Assembly (NCBI GenBank): GCA_963649615.1
Contig: CAVJIN010000025.1
Span: 1-23,865, forward strand
Length of the DNA stretch: 23,865 bases
Direction of reading: 5' to 3'
Origin: UBA9732 sp963649615
GTDB taxonomy: Bacteria; Spirochaetota; Spirochaetia; Sphaerochaetales; Sphaerochaetaceae
Positions 8,323-15,617 of this stretch are shown here, piece after piece. Below the pieces are notes generated by a model that made no database searches, was not told where the DNA came from, and saw only the letters and a list, made by a program, of their open reading frames with translations. Made by a program: the position numbers and the translations under genes. Positions within the stretch are counted from its first letter, which is position 1. The number at the start of each line of letters is the position of its first letter.

Positions 8323-8746
8323 AACTGCGGTTGCGTTAAGTGTAATTCTAGGTTTTTTGTCTCAAGAGTTTCTTGGACTTGCTTCTGGAGGCTTAGTATC
8401 TGCTGGCTATCTTGCATTTTTCTTTAATCAGCCATATAGGATTATTTCCACTTTGGCCTTGTCTATAATAGTATTTCTTTCTGTCAAAGGGCTTGAGCAG
8501 CTTCTTTTCATCTATGGTCGTAGGCGTTTTGCTTGCTGTGTGCTTTTAGGTATTATTTTTGCTTGGATTTTGAATGAAGTTATTGTTTCTAGCATCTTTA
8601 TTTCTAAAGATTTAAGAATTATAGGCTATGTTGTTCCAGGGCTTATTGCTAATGATATGCTAAAGCAGGGTGTTTTCAAAACGCTTGCTGTTCTTTTAAT
8701 TGTTGCTATTTCTATTGTATTATTACACTTAGCTGGAGCTTTTTGA
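8315..8746 (+). CDS. pgsC: PgsC/CapC-type poly-gamma-glutamate synthase membrane subunit
   Basis: The 143-residue integral membrane protein matches the PgsC pattern closely. It has GGLVSAGYLAFFFNQP near residues 25-40, the YGRRRFA motif near 67-73, and GYVVPGLIANDMLKQG near 104-119, all landmarks of Bacillus PgsC (about 149 residues). Four to five hydrophobic segments are visible. PgsC works with PgsB as the membrane core of the synthase. The start ATG 8315 follows GGAGGA at 8304-8309, inside the end of pgsB. Its stop TGA (8744-8746) overlaps the pgsW ATG by one base, so expression of the three genes is translationally coupled. Confidence 0.92.
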   Translation: MLKTAVALSVILGFLSQEFLGLASGGLVSAGYLAFFFNQPYRIISTLALSIIVFLSVKGLEQLLFIYGRRRFACCVLLGIIFAWILNEVIVSSIFISKDLRIIGYVVPGLIANDMLKQGVFKTLAVLLIVAISIVLLHLAGAF

Positions 8747-9831
8747 TGAAAAAGATTCGGCCTCTTTTTTTAGTGCTAGCTTTGATTGTTGTAGCTTTTA
8801 CGCTAGCTTTGGTATTCCTAACCAAAAATCAAGTTCATACATCTTATTATGAAACTCAAATTGAAGCTGCCACTTTAATGCAAGAGTGTTTGGATGTTAT
8901 AAAAGAGTATGTTCTTGACAATAATATTTCCATAGAGAAAGAGGACTTAAATCAAACAGGTTTGATTGGGCCAGAGATTTCTGAACTTACCACAACCCTT
9001 GGGCATGAAGATGCAAAACGCTCTACTTTAAACCCTAACTGTGCTGCAATGATGGTAAAGTACTTTATGCAGGCAGGTTTAAAGCAAGGAGATGTGGTTG
9101 CTGTTGGTACTAGTGGCTCGTTTCCTGGTCTTGCAATTTCAACGTTGTGTGCGGCTCAAGCTATGAACCTTAGGGTTAAGCTTATTGCTTCATATGGTGC
9201 ATCTACATTTGGAGCCACGCGTGTGGAGTTTAATATTGCAACAATATTGAAGATTTTAGAGGCATCGGGACTAGTGGAGTTTGATTTTTTAGCTGTCTCA
9301 CCAGGTGGCGATAACGATTACGGAGTGGGCGCATATGATGGCTTGCTGTATGAAAATACGCGTGATGTGGTTGTGCAGTTGGGGCAAAGCGAGGGCGTGG
9401 AGTTTATAGATTTCAATGATGTTGCTAAGAGTATTGAGCGCAGATTAGAGCTTTATGGGGAGGATGTGGACTTGTTTGTGAATATTGGTGGGGCAAGTCC
9501 AAATACTGGGGTGTCTACTTATTCGCTTTCTGTGCCAGAAGGACTTGTGACAGAGCTGTCTCAAATTCCAAATACGGCAGATAGGGGTCTTGTCTTTGAA
9601 TATCTTGATAGTGAGGTTCCTGTGATTAATCTCTTGTATGTAAAAGGATTAATGTCTGAGAATGGTCTTCCGTTTGATCCTGTTCCTCTTTCTGTTGTGG
9701 GGGATGGTGGTGTGTATTATACTACTAGATATAATGCTGTGCTTGCTGTCTTGGGGGTATTTACTGCTTTTATGGTGCTTGCTATTGGCGTGTGGAAAAG
9801 AAGAGGGGAGGAGAAACATGACGGTATCTGA
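8746..9831 (+). CDS. pgsW: PgsW-type poly-gamma-glutamate system protein
   Basis: The 361-residue protein has an N-terminal signal anchor (about residues 6-25), a large extracytoplasmic domain, and a C-terminal membrane helix near residues 325-350 followed by a short basic tail (KRRGEEK). Gly/Ser-rich segments such as GTSGSFPGLAIS, PGGDNDYG and NIGGASPNTG suggest a folded ligand-binding or enzymatic domain. Proteins of this kind sit beside pgsB and pgsC in spirochaetes and fusobacteria and are called PgsW. Their biochemical role is unknown. The start is ATG 8746 (TGATG overlap with pgsC), not the in-frame TTG at 8743. The last 14 bases overlap the LacI gene. No pgsA/capA gene is nearby, so PgsW may fill that place in export or release, which is inference. 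Confidence 0.8.
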   Translation: MKKIRPLFLVLALIVVAFTLALVFLTKNQVHTSYYETQIEAATLMQECLDVIKEYVLDNNISIEKEDLNQTGLIGPEISELTTTLGHEDAKRSTLNPNCAAMMVKYFMQAGLKQGDVVAVGTSGSFPGLAISTLCAAQAMNLRVKLIASYGASTFGATRVEFNIATILKILEASGLVEFDFLAVSPGGDNDYGVGAYDGLLYENTRDVVVQLGQSEGVEFIDFNDVAKSIERRLELYGEDVDLFVNIGGASPNTGVSTYSLSVPEGLVTELSQIPNTADRGLVFEYLDSEVPVINLLYVKGLMSENGLPFDPVPLSVVGDGGVYYTTRYNAVLAVLGVFTAFMVLAIGVWKRRGEEKHDGI

Positions 9832-10822
9832 ATTGGCTAAGAAGATTGGGCTTTCCACTGCTACAATATCTAGAGTAATTAATAATGATGAAAAGGTCTC
9901 TGCTGAAACTCGAAAAAAGGTTCTTGATGCGTTGGAAGCTGAAAATGTCTTTATTAGAACTAGAAAAAAATCCTCAACTCCTAAAAATGATGATGCCATT
10001 TTAATTGTTGCTGGTGATATTAAAAACCCTGTTGTTGTTAAATATATAGATGGTATTTGTGAAATTTTGGAATCTACAGGAAAGACTATTTTGATTTCTG
10101 AAAGCCATTATTTAGAAAAAAAAGAACTTTCAATCATGAGATATGCTCAAAATGCTCGGTTTGCTGGTGTTTTTATGTTAAACGTTATGGAGAATACTGA
10201 AATAGTTTCTATTTTGAAGAATATGGATACTCCAGTGATTCTTGTGAACCGATACCTCAGAACCTATGATATGGATTTGGTTACTACTGATAATTATAAG
10301 TGTGGCTATATGTCTACAAAGTACTTAATTGACAGAGGTCATACTAATATTGCAAATCTTTCCGGTTCTGTTGATTCTTCAATTACATGCCATAATAGAA
10401 CCCAAGGGTTTATAGATGCAATGATTTGTTCTGATCTAAAATTAAAATCTAATAGTATTTGTTATGGAGATCTTTCATATAAAAGTGGTTTTGATTTTGG
10501 CCTTTCTGTTGCAGAAATGCCAAAAGAGGAACGCTTCACTGCTATTTATTCTATTACTGGAAAAATGGCTGATGGCTGTGTTGACGCTTTAAAGTCTAAG
10601 GGTTTAACCATTCCAGATGACATTAGCATTATTTGTAATGACGGCGTAAATTTAGAATATGTTCTTAAAGAAAAACTTACTTGTATTGAGGCTGATCACC
10701 ATGCTATTGGAATAGCCGCTGCTGAACTGTATTTGGAAAGGTTAAAATCTAAAAGTTCTATTCCACGACAAATAAAATATCCTCCAGTTTTTACCGATAG
10801 AGGTAGTGTAAAAAGAATTTAA
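9818..10822 (+). CDS. LacI/GalR-family transcriptional regulator with an atypical hinge
   Basis: This 334-residue regulator has an N-terminal LacI helix-turn-helix (residues 3-22: VSELAKKIGLSTATISRVIN) and a periplasmic-binding-protein-like sensor domain. Sensor landmarks are VTTDNYKCGY, DRGHTNIANLSG, HNRTQGFIDAM and PDDISIICNDG. The start is ATG 9818, preceded by GGGGAGGAG. A longer reading frame from 9662 would add a non-homologous stretch overlapping pgsW. The segment that should be the hinge helix (usually PNxxARxL) reads FIRTRKKSSTP here and lacks the conserved Ala and Leu. The gene overlaps pgsW by 14 bases and is followed at once by a palindrome that recurs before the dehydrogenase operon, which it probably represses. 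The effector is unknown. Confidence 0.93.
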   Translation: MTVSELAKKIGLSTATISRVINNDEKVSAETRKKVLDALEAENVFIRTRKKSSTPKNDDAILIVAGDIKNPVVVKYIDGICEILESTGKTILISESHYLEKKELSIMRYAQNARFAGVFMLNVMENTEIVSILKNMDTPVILVNRYLRTYDMDLVTTDNYKCGYMSTKYLIDRGHTNIANLSGSVDSSITCHNRTQGFIDAMICSDLKLKSNSICYGDLSYKSGFDFGLSVAEMPKEERFTAIYSITGKMADGCVDALKSKGLTIPDDISIICNDGVNLEYVLKEKLTCIEADHHAIGIAAAELYLERLKSKSSIPRQIKYPPVFTDRGSVKRI

Positions 10823-10834
10823 TGTAATTACATT
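10821..10834 (+). promoter_or_regulatory. Operator O1 (palindrome)
   Basis: AATGTAATTACATT is a perfect 14-base palindrome overlapping the stop codon of the LacI gene. Its 12-base core ATGTAATTACAT is repeated at 10927-10938. It is centred about 22 bases upstream of the predicted -35 box. It is most likely a binding site of the adjacent LacI-family regulator. The centre is AT rather than the CG usual for this family. Confidence 0.7.
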
Positions 10835-10849
10835 GAAAAAATAATTTTG

Positions 10850-10878
10850 TTGACGAGTTTTTTGTTGTGTTGTACAAA
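10850..10878 (+). promoter_or_regulatory. Probable promoter of the dehydrogenase/ABC operon
   Basis: TTGACG (10850-10855) and TACAAA (10873-10878) are spaced 17 bases apart and match the sigma-70 consensus at 5/6 and 4/6 positions. Initiation would be near 10885. An imperfect inverted repeat (AGTTTTTTGT at 10856-10865 against ACAAAAAAACT at 10874-10884) spans the spacer and -10 region. Operators O1 and O2 flank the promoter. Confidence 0.6.
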
Positions 10879-10926
10879 AAAACTGTGTTCGTATGAGAAT
10901 TTTCCACGAAGAGAAGTTATTTTTAA

Positions 10927-10938
10927 ATGTAATTACAT
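10927..10938 (+). promoter_or_regulatory. Operator O2 (palindrome) in the leader of the dehydrogenase operon
   Basis: ATGTAATTACAT is a perfect 12-base palindrome identical to the core of O1. It lies about 43-54 bases downstream of the predicted transcription start and three bases before the AGGAGG ribosome site (10942-10947). A bound repressor here would block elongation. The O1-O2 centre distance is 105 bp, about ten helical turns. Confidence 0.7.
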
Positions 10939-10953
10939 ACTAGGAGGTTTGTA

Positions 10954-11940
10954 ATGCTTAAAATGCCAGCCAAGGAAAGAGCTCTTGGAATGTACAAAGA
11001 AATGTACTTAATTAGAAAATATGAAGAGAGCATATATTACTTGTTTCTTGAAGGCATAATGCCAGGAACAATTCACCAAAGTACAGGTCAAGAAGCTTGT
11101 GCAGTAGGTATGTTGTATGATCTAAGAAATGAAGATATTGTTGCCTCAACTCATAGACCTGCCGGTCACTGTATTGCTAAGGGTATTACTGTAAAGGCAA
11201 TGATGTGTGAAATGTTTGGAAAGGAAGATGGTTGCTGCCATGGAAAGGGTGGCGCTATGCATACTGGAGATATTGATCACGGAGTTTTGACTGCAAACGC
11301 AATTGTTGGTGGAGATATTCCAATTGCTGCTGGTGTTGGTTTGACTTTTAAAATGAGAAAGCAAGACAATGTAGTTGTTTGTTTCTTTGGTGATGGTGCA
11401 ACCAATGAAGGATCCTTCCATGAGACAATGAACGCTGCTGCTATTTGGAAACTTCCTGTTGTTTTTGTTTGTGAAAATAACCTTTATTCTGCAACAACAA
11501 GTATCAAGATTACCTGTAACATGGAAAATCCTGCAGCAGATAGAGCTGTTGCTTATGGTATTCCATCTGCAATTGTTGACGGAAATGACGTTCTTGCAGT
11601 TAATAATGCAGCAAAAAAAGCAATTGATAGAGCAAGAAAAGGAGATGGACCTACAATTCTTGAGCTTAAAACTTACAGACACGGAGGTCACTCAAGAAAT
11701 GATGCTTGTGGTTACAGACCTAAGGATGAAGAAAAGCTTTGGATTCAGGATAAGGATCCTGTAAAACTTTTCAGAACAAGACTTCTTAATGAAAAAGTTA
11801 TTGATGAAGAATCTTTGGTAGCTATTGAAAAAGAGATTGAAGAGGAGATTAACGAGGCAGTTGAATATGCAAAGAATGCCCCATTCCCAGCATTAGAAGA
11901 AGCTCACAAGGATATTTATTGGGAAGGAGGAAAGAACTGA
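10954..11940 (+). CDS. 2-oxoacid (pyruvate/acetoin-type) dehydrogenase E1 subunit alpha
   Basis: This is the 328-residue thiamine diphosphate-dependent E1-alpha subunit of an alpha2beta2 dehydrogenase. The diphosphate/metal-binding motif begins with GDGATNEGSFHE at residue 146 and ends with ENN at 174-176, the usual 30-residue spacing. The segment RHGGHSRND (near residue 242) corresponds to the active-site histidine loop. The length and the motif AGHCIAKG resemble acetoin dehydrogenase AcoA more than the longer pyruvate enzymes. However, residues 67-72 read HRPAGH where AcoA usually has HRGHGH, so substrate assignment is open. AGGAGG at 10942-10947 supports the start. It is the first gene of the operon, controlled by the promoter with twin operators. 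Confidence 0.92.
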   Translation: MLKMPAKERALGMYKEMYLIRKYEESIYYLFLEGIMPGTIHQSTGQEACAVGMLYDLRNEDIVASTHRPAGHCIAKGITVKAMMCEMFGKEDGCCHGKGGAMHTGDIDHGVLTANAIVGGDIPIAAGVGLTFKMRKQDNVVVCFFGDGATNEGSFHETMNAAAIWKLPVVFVCENNLYSATTSIKITCNMENPAADRAVAYGIPSAIVDGNDVLAVNNAAKKAIDRARKGDGPTILELKTYRHGGHSRNDACGYRPKDEEKLWIQDKDPVKLFRTRLLNEKVIDEESLVAIEKEIEEEINEAVEYAKNAPFPALEEAHKDIYWEGGKN

Positions 11941-11941
11941 T

Positions 11942-12955
11942 ATGTCAATGATGTCAATTGCTGATGCCCTTAAAGCTGCTATTGCAGAAGAAATGAGAAG
12001 AGATGTCAATGTTTACTGCATTGGTGAAGATGAAGATATTCCTGGTGGTATGGGTGGTGCTTTTACAGTAACCAAAGGTTTGGCCGATGAATTTGGTTTT
12101 GAGCGTGTTATCAATACTCCTATTTCAGAAATCATGATTTCTGGTGTTTGTGTTGGTTCTGCAATGATGGGTATGCGCCCTGTTGCTGACCTTCAGTATG
12201 GTGACTTCCTTTTTTGTATGATGGATCAACTTGTAAACCAAGCTGCAAAGATGTGCTATATGTCTGGTGGGAAAGTTCATGTTCCAATGGTCATGAGAGC
12301 TCCTTGTGGTGCAACAAATAGAGGTGCTCAGCATGCTCAAAGTCTAGAAAGCTATTTTACACACGTTCCTGGATTGAAGGTTATTTGTCCATCAACTGCT
12401 TATGATGCAAAGGGTCTTATGAAGGCTGCTATTCGTGACGATAACCCTGTTATTGTTTTTGAACATAAACTTCTTTATGGTAGTAAGAGAAAGGAAAAGG
12501 ACGCTATCAGTACTGTTGGTGATGTTCCAGAAGAAGATTATGTTGTTGAATTTGGTAAGGCTGCTGTTCGTAGAGAAGGAAAACACATCACTGTAGTTGC
12601 TAATCTTCTTATGAATTATAAGGCTTTGGAAGCTGCAAAAGTTCTTGAGCAGGAAGGAATTGAGCTTGAGATTATTGATCCAAGAACTCTTGTTCCATTT
12701 GATTATGATACCGTTTTAAAGTCACTTGAAAAGACTGGCCGTTTGTTAATTGTTCATGAAGATAACTACAACTGTGGTTGGGGTGCTCAACTTGAAGCTT
12801 ATATTGCAGAAAATGCAATCTACTTGCTTGATGCTCCAATTTCTAGAGTTGCAGCTTATGATTGTCCAATTCCGTTCTCTCCTGTTCTTGAAAGTTATGT
12901 AATTCCTTCTAAAGAAAGAATTATTGAGGCTGCAAGAAAACTTATGAAGGCATAA
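11942..12955 (+). CDS. 2-oxoacid (pyruvate/acetoin-type) dehydrogenase E1 subunit beta
   Basis: The 337-residue partner of the preceding gene forms the E1 tetramer and contributes the glutamate that activates thiamine diphosphate (INTPISE, about residue 65). Further family landmarks are GEDEDIPGGMGGAFTVTKGL near the N-terminus, RAPCGATNRGAQHAQSLE and FTHVPGLKVICPSTAYDAKG in the middle, and the C-terminal transketolase domain with LVPFDYDTVLKSLEKTGRLL. The start follows AGGAGG (11925-11930), and one base separates it from the E1-alpha stop. A TPISE context is usual in this family, so the catalytic machinery appears intact. Confidence 0.93.
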   Translation: MSMMSIADALKAAIAEEMRRDVNVYCIGEDEDIPGGMGGAFTVTKGLADEFGFERVINTPISEIMISGVCVGSAMMGMRPVADLQYGDFLFCMMDQLVNQAAKMCYMSGGKVHVPMVMRAPCGATNRGAQHAQSLESYFTHVPGLKVICPSTAYDAKGLMKAAIRDDNPVIVFEHKLLYGSKRKEKDAISTVGDVPEEDYVVEFGKAAVRREGKHITVVANLLMNYKALEAAKVLEQEGIELEIIDPRTLVPFDYDTVLKSLEKTGRLLIVHEDNYNCGWGAQLEAYIAENAIYLLDAPISRVAAYDCPIPFSPVLESYVIPSKERIIEAARKLMKA

Positions 12956-12957
12956 TT

Positions 12958-14220
12958 ATGATTAAACAAATTAAAATGCCCAGTGCGGGCCAAACAACAG
13001 ATGAAGCTCTTGTTTGTCAGTGGAATGTAAAGGTTGGTGATTCAGTTAAGAGAGGGGATATTCTTCTTGAGACTGAGACCGATAAAGCTACGCTTCCAGT
13101 TGAAAGTTTCAGTGATGGTATTGTCATAGACATTCTTCATGAAGAAGGCGAAACTGTTGATGCTGGTGATGTTCTTTGTGTTATAGGTGATGCTAAAGAC
13201 TTGGAAACATATAAACGTGAGGGTTCTGAGTCAGATAAATCTACTCCTGCAACAGCTTCTGAAGTTGCAAAGTCTGCAGAGGCTGAAGCTGTAGTTCCAG
13301 TTGTAGAAGTTGTTGAAGTTGAGGAGGATGAGTATCAACCAATTATCAAAGGTTCAGCTCCTGCTGTAAGTTCAACACCACTACAAGGACAGCCAAATAA
13401 TGATATCAAGGCAATGCCAAATGCTAAACTTTTAGCAAAAGAGAAGGGTGTTGATATTAGATATGTCATGCCTGCAAATGGCTCTCTTGTAAAGAGATCT
13501 GATGTTCTTGCCTACCTTGATTCTTGCGCAGAAGATTTTGATTCTTATGAAGTTCTTAAGCTTAACAAGAAACGTAAGATTACTGGTCAAAGAATGTTGC
13601 TAAGTGTTCAGACAATTCCTGCATTCCATCTTTCAGTTGATGTTGATATGACAAATGCAATTGCACTCAAGGATAGTCTTTTCAAACAGAAAGATTTGAA
13701 GATTTCTTACAACGATATTATTTGCCTTGTTCTTGCAAAACTTAGTGAAGAATTTAATCTTCTTAAGGCTCGTTATGAGAATGATGAGATCAGAATTTAC
13801 AAGCACCTTAATATTGGTATTGCAGTAGCCCTTGAAGACGCTTTGGTTGTTCCTGTAACAAAGGGGTGCGATATTCTTTCTCTTTCAGAGATTGCTCAAA
13901 ACAATAAGAAAGGTATTAAAAAGGCTAAAGATGGTGCTCTTCTTCCTTCCGATATGGGTTGTGGAAGTCTTTCCCTTTCTAATTTGGGTATGTTTGATGT
14001 TTCATCATTCTCTGCAATTGTTAATCCTCCTGAGGGATGTATTTTTGCAATCTCCAGTATTGCTGTTAAACCTGTTTGGGATGGAAAAGCTTTTGTTCCA
14101 AAATCAATGTGTAATATCAACGTTTCATTTGATCACAGAATTTTTGATGGTGCATATAGTGCAAAGATGCTTGCCAAATTCAAGGCATACATGGAAAATC
14201 CGGCTCTTTTACTCGTGTAG
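12958..14220 (+). CDS. 2-oxoacid dehydrogenase E2, dihydrolipoamide acyltransferase
   Basis: The 420-residue protein has a single lipoyl domain (residues 1-76) with the lipoylated lysine at about residue 43 in ETDKATLP. An acidic Ala/Val/Glu-rich swinging linker (about 82-130) follows, then a short peripheral-subunit-binding domain (about 152-187) and the catalytic acyltransferase domain (about 200-420). The active-site motif DHRIFDG is at 392-398, with the catalytic His at 393. It transfers the acyl group from E1 to CoA and forms the core of the complex. The start is two bases after the E1-beta stop, with only a weak AAGG ribosome site, suggesting coupled translation. The acyl group could be acetyl (pyruvate or acetoin) or a branched/other acyl. 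Confidence 0.93.
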   Translation: MIKQIKMPSAGQTTDEALVCQWNVKVGDSVKRGDILLETETDKATLPVESFSDGIVIDILHEEGETVDAGDVLCVIGDAKDLETYKREGSESDKSTPATASEVAKSAEAEAVVPVVEVVEVEEDEYQPIIKGSAPAVSSTPLQGQPNNDIKAMPNAKLLAKEKGVDIRYVMPANGSLVKRSDVLAYLDSCAEDFDSYEVLKLNKKRKITGQRMLLSVQTIPAFHLSVDVDMTNAIALKDSLFKQKDLKISYNDIICLVLAKLSEEFNLLKARYENDEIRIYKHLNIGIAVALEDALVVPVTKGCDILSLSEIAQNNKKGIKKAKDGALLPSDMGCGSLSLSNLGMFDVSSFSAIVNPPEGCIFAISSIAVKPVWDGKAFVPKSMCNINVSFDHRIFDGAYSAKMLAKFKAYMENPALLLV

Positions 14221-14236
14221 TTGATTGGAGATTGAT

Positions 14237-15607
14237 ATGAAAGAATATGATTTGCTAGTAATTGGTGGAGGTCCAGGTGGATACAGTGCAGCAATTACTG
14301 CAGCTAAAAAAGGACTTAACGTTGCTTTATTTGAGAAAGAGCACATTGGTGGAACCTGTTTAAATGTTGGATGTATTCCTACAAAATATTTGTTAGACAA
14401 AGCTTCTGCTATGGAAAAGGTTAGAGCTCTAACAGGTTCAGGGGTCTTTAAAGATGCTGGTCTGTTCAGTCTCAAGAAAATTCAACAAGGCAAAAACGAG
14501 ACTGTTGCAAAACTTGTTAATGGTGTTGAATATCTCCTTAAAACAAATAAAGTTACAATTGTTAAGGGTGAAGCTGTTCTAAAGAACAATAAGGTTGTAA
14601 GTGCTAACAACGAGGATTACAAAGGTAAATCTGTAATTATTGCAACTGGTTCAAAACCAGCAATGCCAAAGATTCCTGGTATTGAGCTTTGCTTGGACAG
14701 CACTGGTGTTTTGGCTCTTGAAAAAGTTCCTCACAAGTTTGTTGTAATTGGTGGTGGAGTAGTTGGTCTTGAACTTGCAAGTGCTTTTGCCTCTTACGGT
14801 AGTGAAGTTAGCATTATTGAGATGCTTCCAGCTTTACTTGGAAATGAGCAACCCGAAGCTGCAAGGCTTCTTACTTCTTCTTTGAAAAAGAGGGGTCTCT
14901 CTGTCAATGTTGGCGCTAAGGTTAAAGCAATTGTAAAGAAAAACAAGGGTTTAGAAGTTCAAGTTGAAAACAAGGGAAAAGATATTGCTATTGAAGCAGA
15001 TCAGGTTCTTGTTGCAGTTGGTAGAATTCCCTGTTTAGATGGTATTGATACTGCTGCATTAGGCCTTGAGATGGATGGTAGATTTATCAAGGTTGATGCA
15101 CATATGGAGACATCGGTTAAGGGCGTATATGCAATTGGAGACGTCCGGGGTGGTTTCCAGCTTGCTCATGCGGCTTATGCTGAGGCCGATACTGCTGTGG
15201 CTAATATTGTTAAGCCAAATAGTGAAGAACTTGATGTTTCTGTAATGCCAAGATGTATCTATACAATGCCTTGTTTTGCTGCTGTTGGAATGACAACTGA
15301 ACAGGCAAAGAATAAAGGTGCAGAAACAGTCGTTGGCTCATTTAATTATGAAGGAAACGGTATGGCTCTTGCTGAAGGTGCTAAGGGTTCTGTTTATGTC
15401 ATTATGGACAAAAACAATAAGAAGACTTTAGGTGTTCAGATTGTAGGTGAAAATGCTTCTGAATTAATTTCAGCTGCGTCTTTTGCTGTTTCACAGGGTA
15501 CAACTCTAGAACAGTGGGAACACATGATTGTAGCTCATCCATCTCTTTCTGAGATGCTTAAAGAAGCTGCTCTTGATGCTTTTGGTGTGGCTGTGCATAA
15601 AAACTGA
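14237..15607 (+). CDS. lpdA: Dihydrolipoamide dehydrogenase (E3)
   Basis: The 456-residue flavoprotein reoxidises the lipoyl group of E2 with NAD+. The FAD-binding GGGPGG is at residues 10-15, and the redox disulfide motif GGTCLNVGCIPTK has Cys41 and Cys46. The NAD-binding segment is VVIGGGVVGLELASAFASYG, and the second FAD motif is GVYAIGDV. The C-terminal AHPSLSE (His434, Glu439) is the acid-base pair of E3. The start is ATG 14237 after GGAG at 14227-14230; an in-frame TTG at 14225 has no ribosome site of its own. No N-terminal lipoyl domain is fused, unlike some E3 proteins of acetoin systems. The gene completes the four-part complex. Confidence 0.95.
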   Translation: MKEYDLLVIGGGPGGYSAAITAAKKGLNVALFEKEHIGGTCLNVGCIPTKYLLDKASAMEKVRALTGSGVFKDAGLFSLKKIQQGKNETVAKLVNGVEYLLKTNKVTIVKGEAVLKNNKVVSANNEDYKGKSVIIATGSKPAMPKIPGIELCLDSTGVLALEKVPHKFVVIGGGVVGLELASAFASYGSEVSIIEMLPALLGNEQPEAARLLTSSLKKRGLSVNVGAKVKAIVKKNKGLEVQVENKGKDIAIEADQVLVAVGRIPCLDGIDTAALGLEMDGRFIKVDAHMETSVKGVYAIGDVRGGFQLAHAAYAEADTAVANIVKPNSEELDVSVMPRCIYTMPCFAAVGMTTEQAKNKGAETVVGSFNYEGNGMALAEGAKGSVYVIMDKNNKKTLGVQIVGENASELISAASFAVSQGTTLEQWEHMIVAHPSLSEMLKEAALDAFGVAVHKN

Positions 15608-15617
15608 GGAGGATAGA

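Noticed and set aside
9662..9817. Hydrophobic N-terminal extension of the LacI-family gene suggesting a membrane-bound regulator
   Set aside because: It is an out-of-frame reading of the pgsW 3' end. A proper ribosome site and ATG at 9818 begin directly at the helix-turn-helix.
11146..11691. 181-codon open frame on the - strand inside E1-alpha
   Set aside because: It is antisense to a clearly functional gene, with no ribosome site, no recognisable domain and a Ser/Cys/Asn-rich composition typical of a shadow frame.
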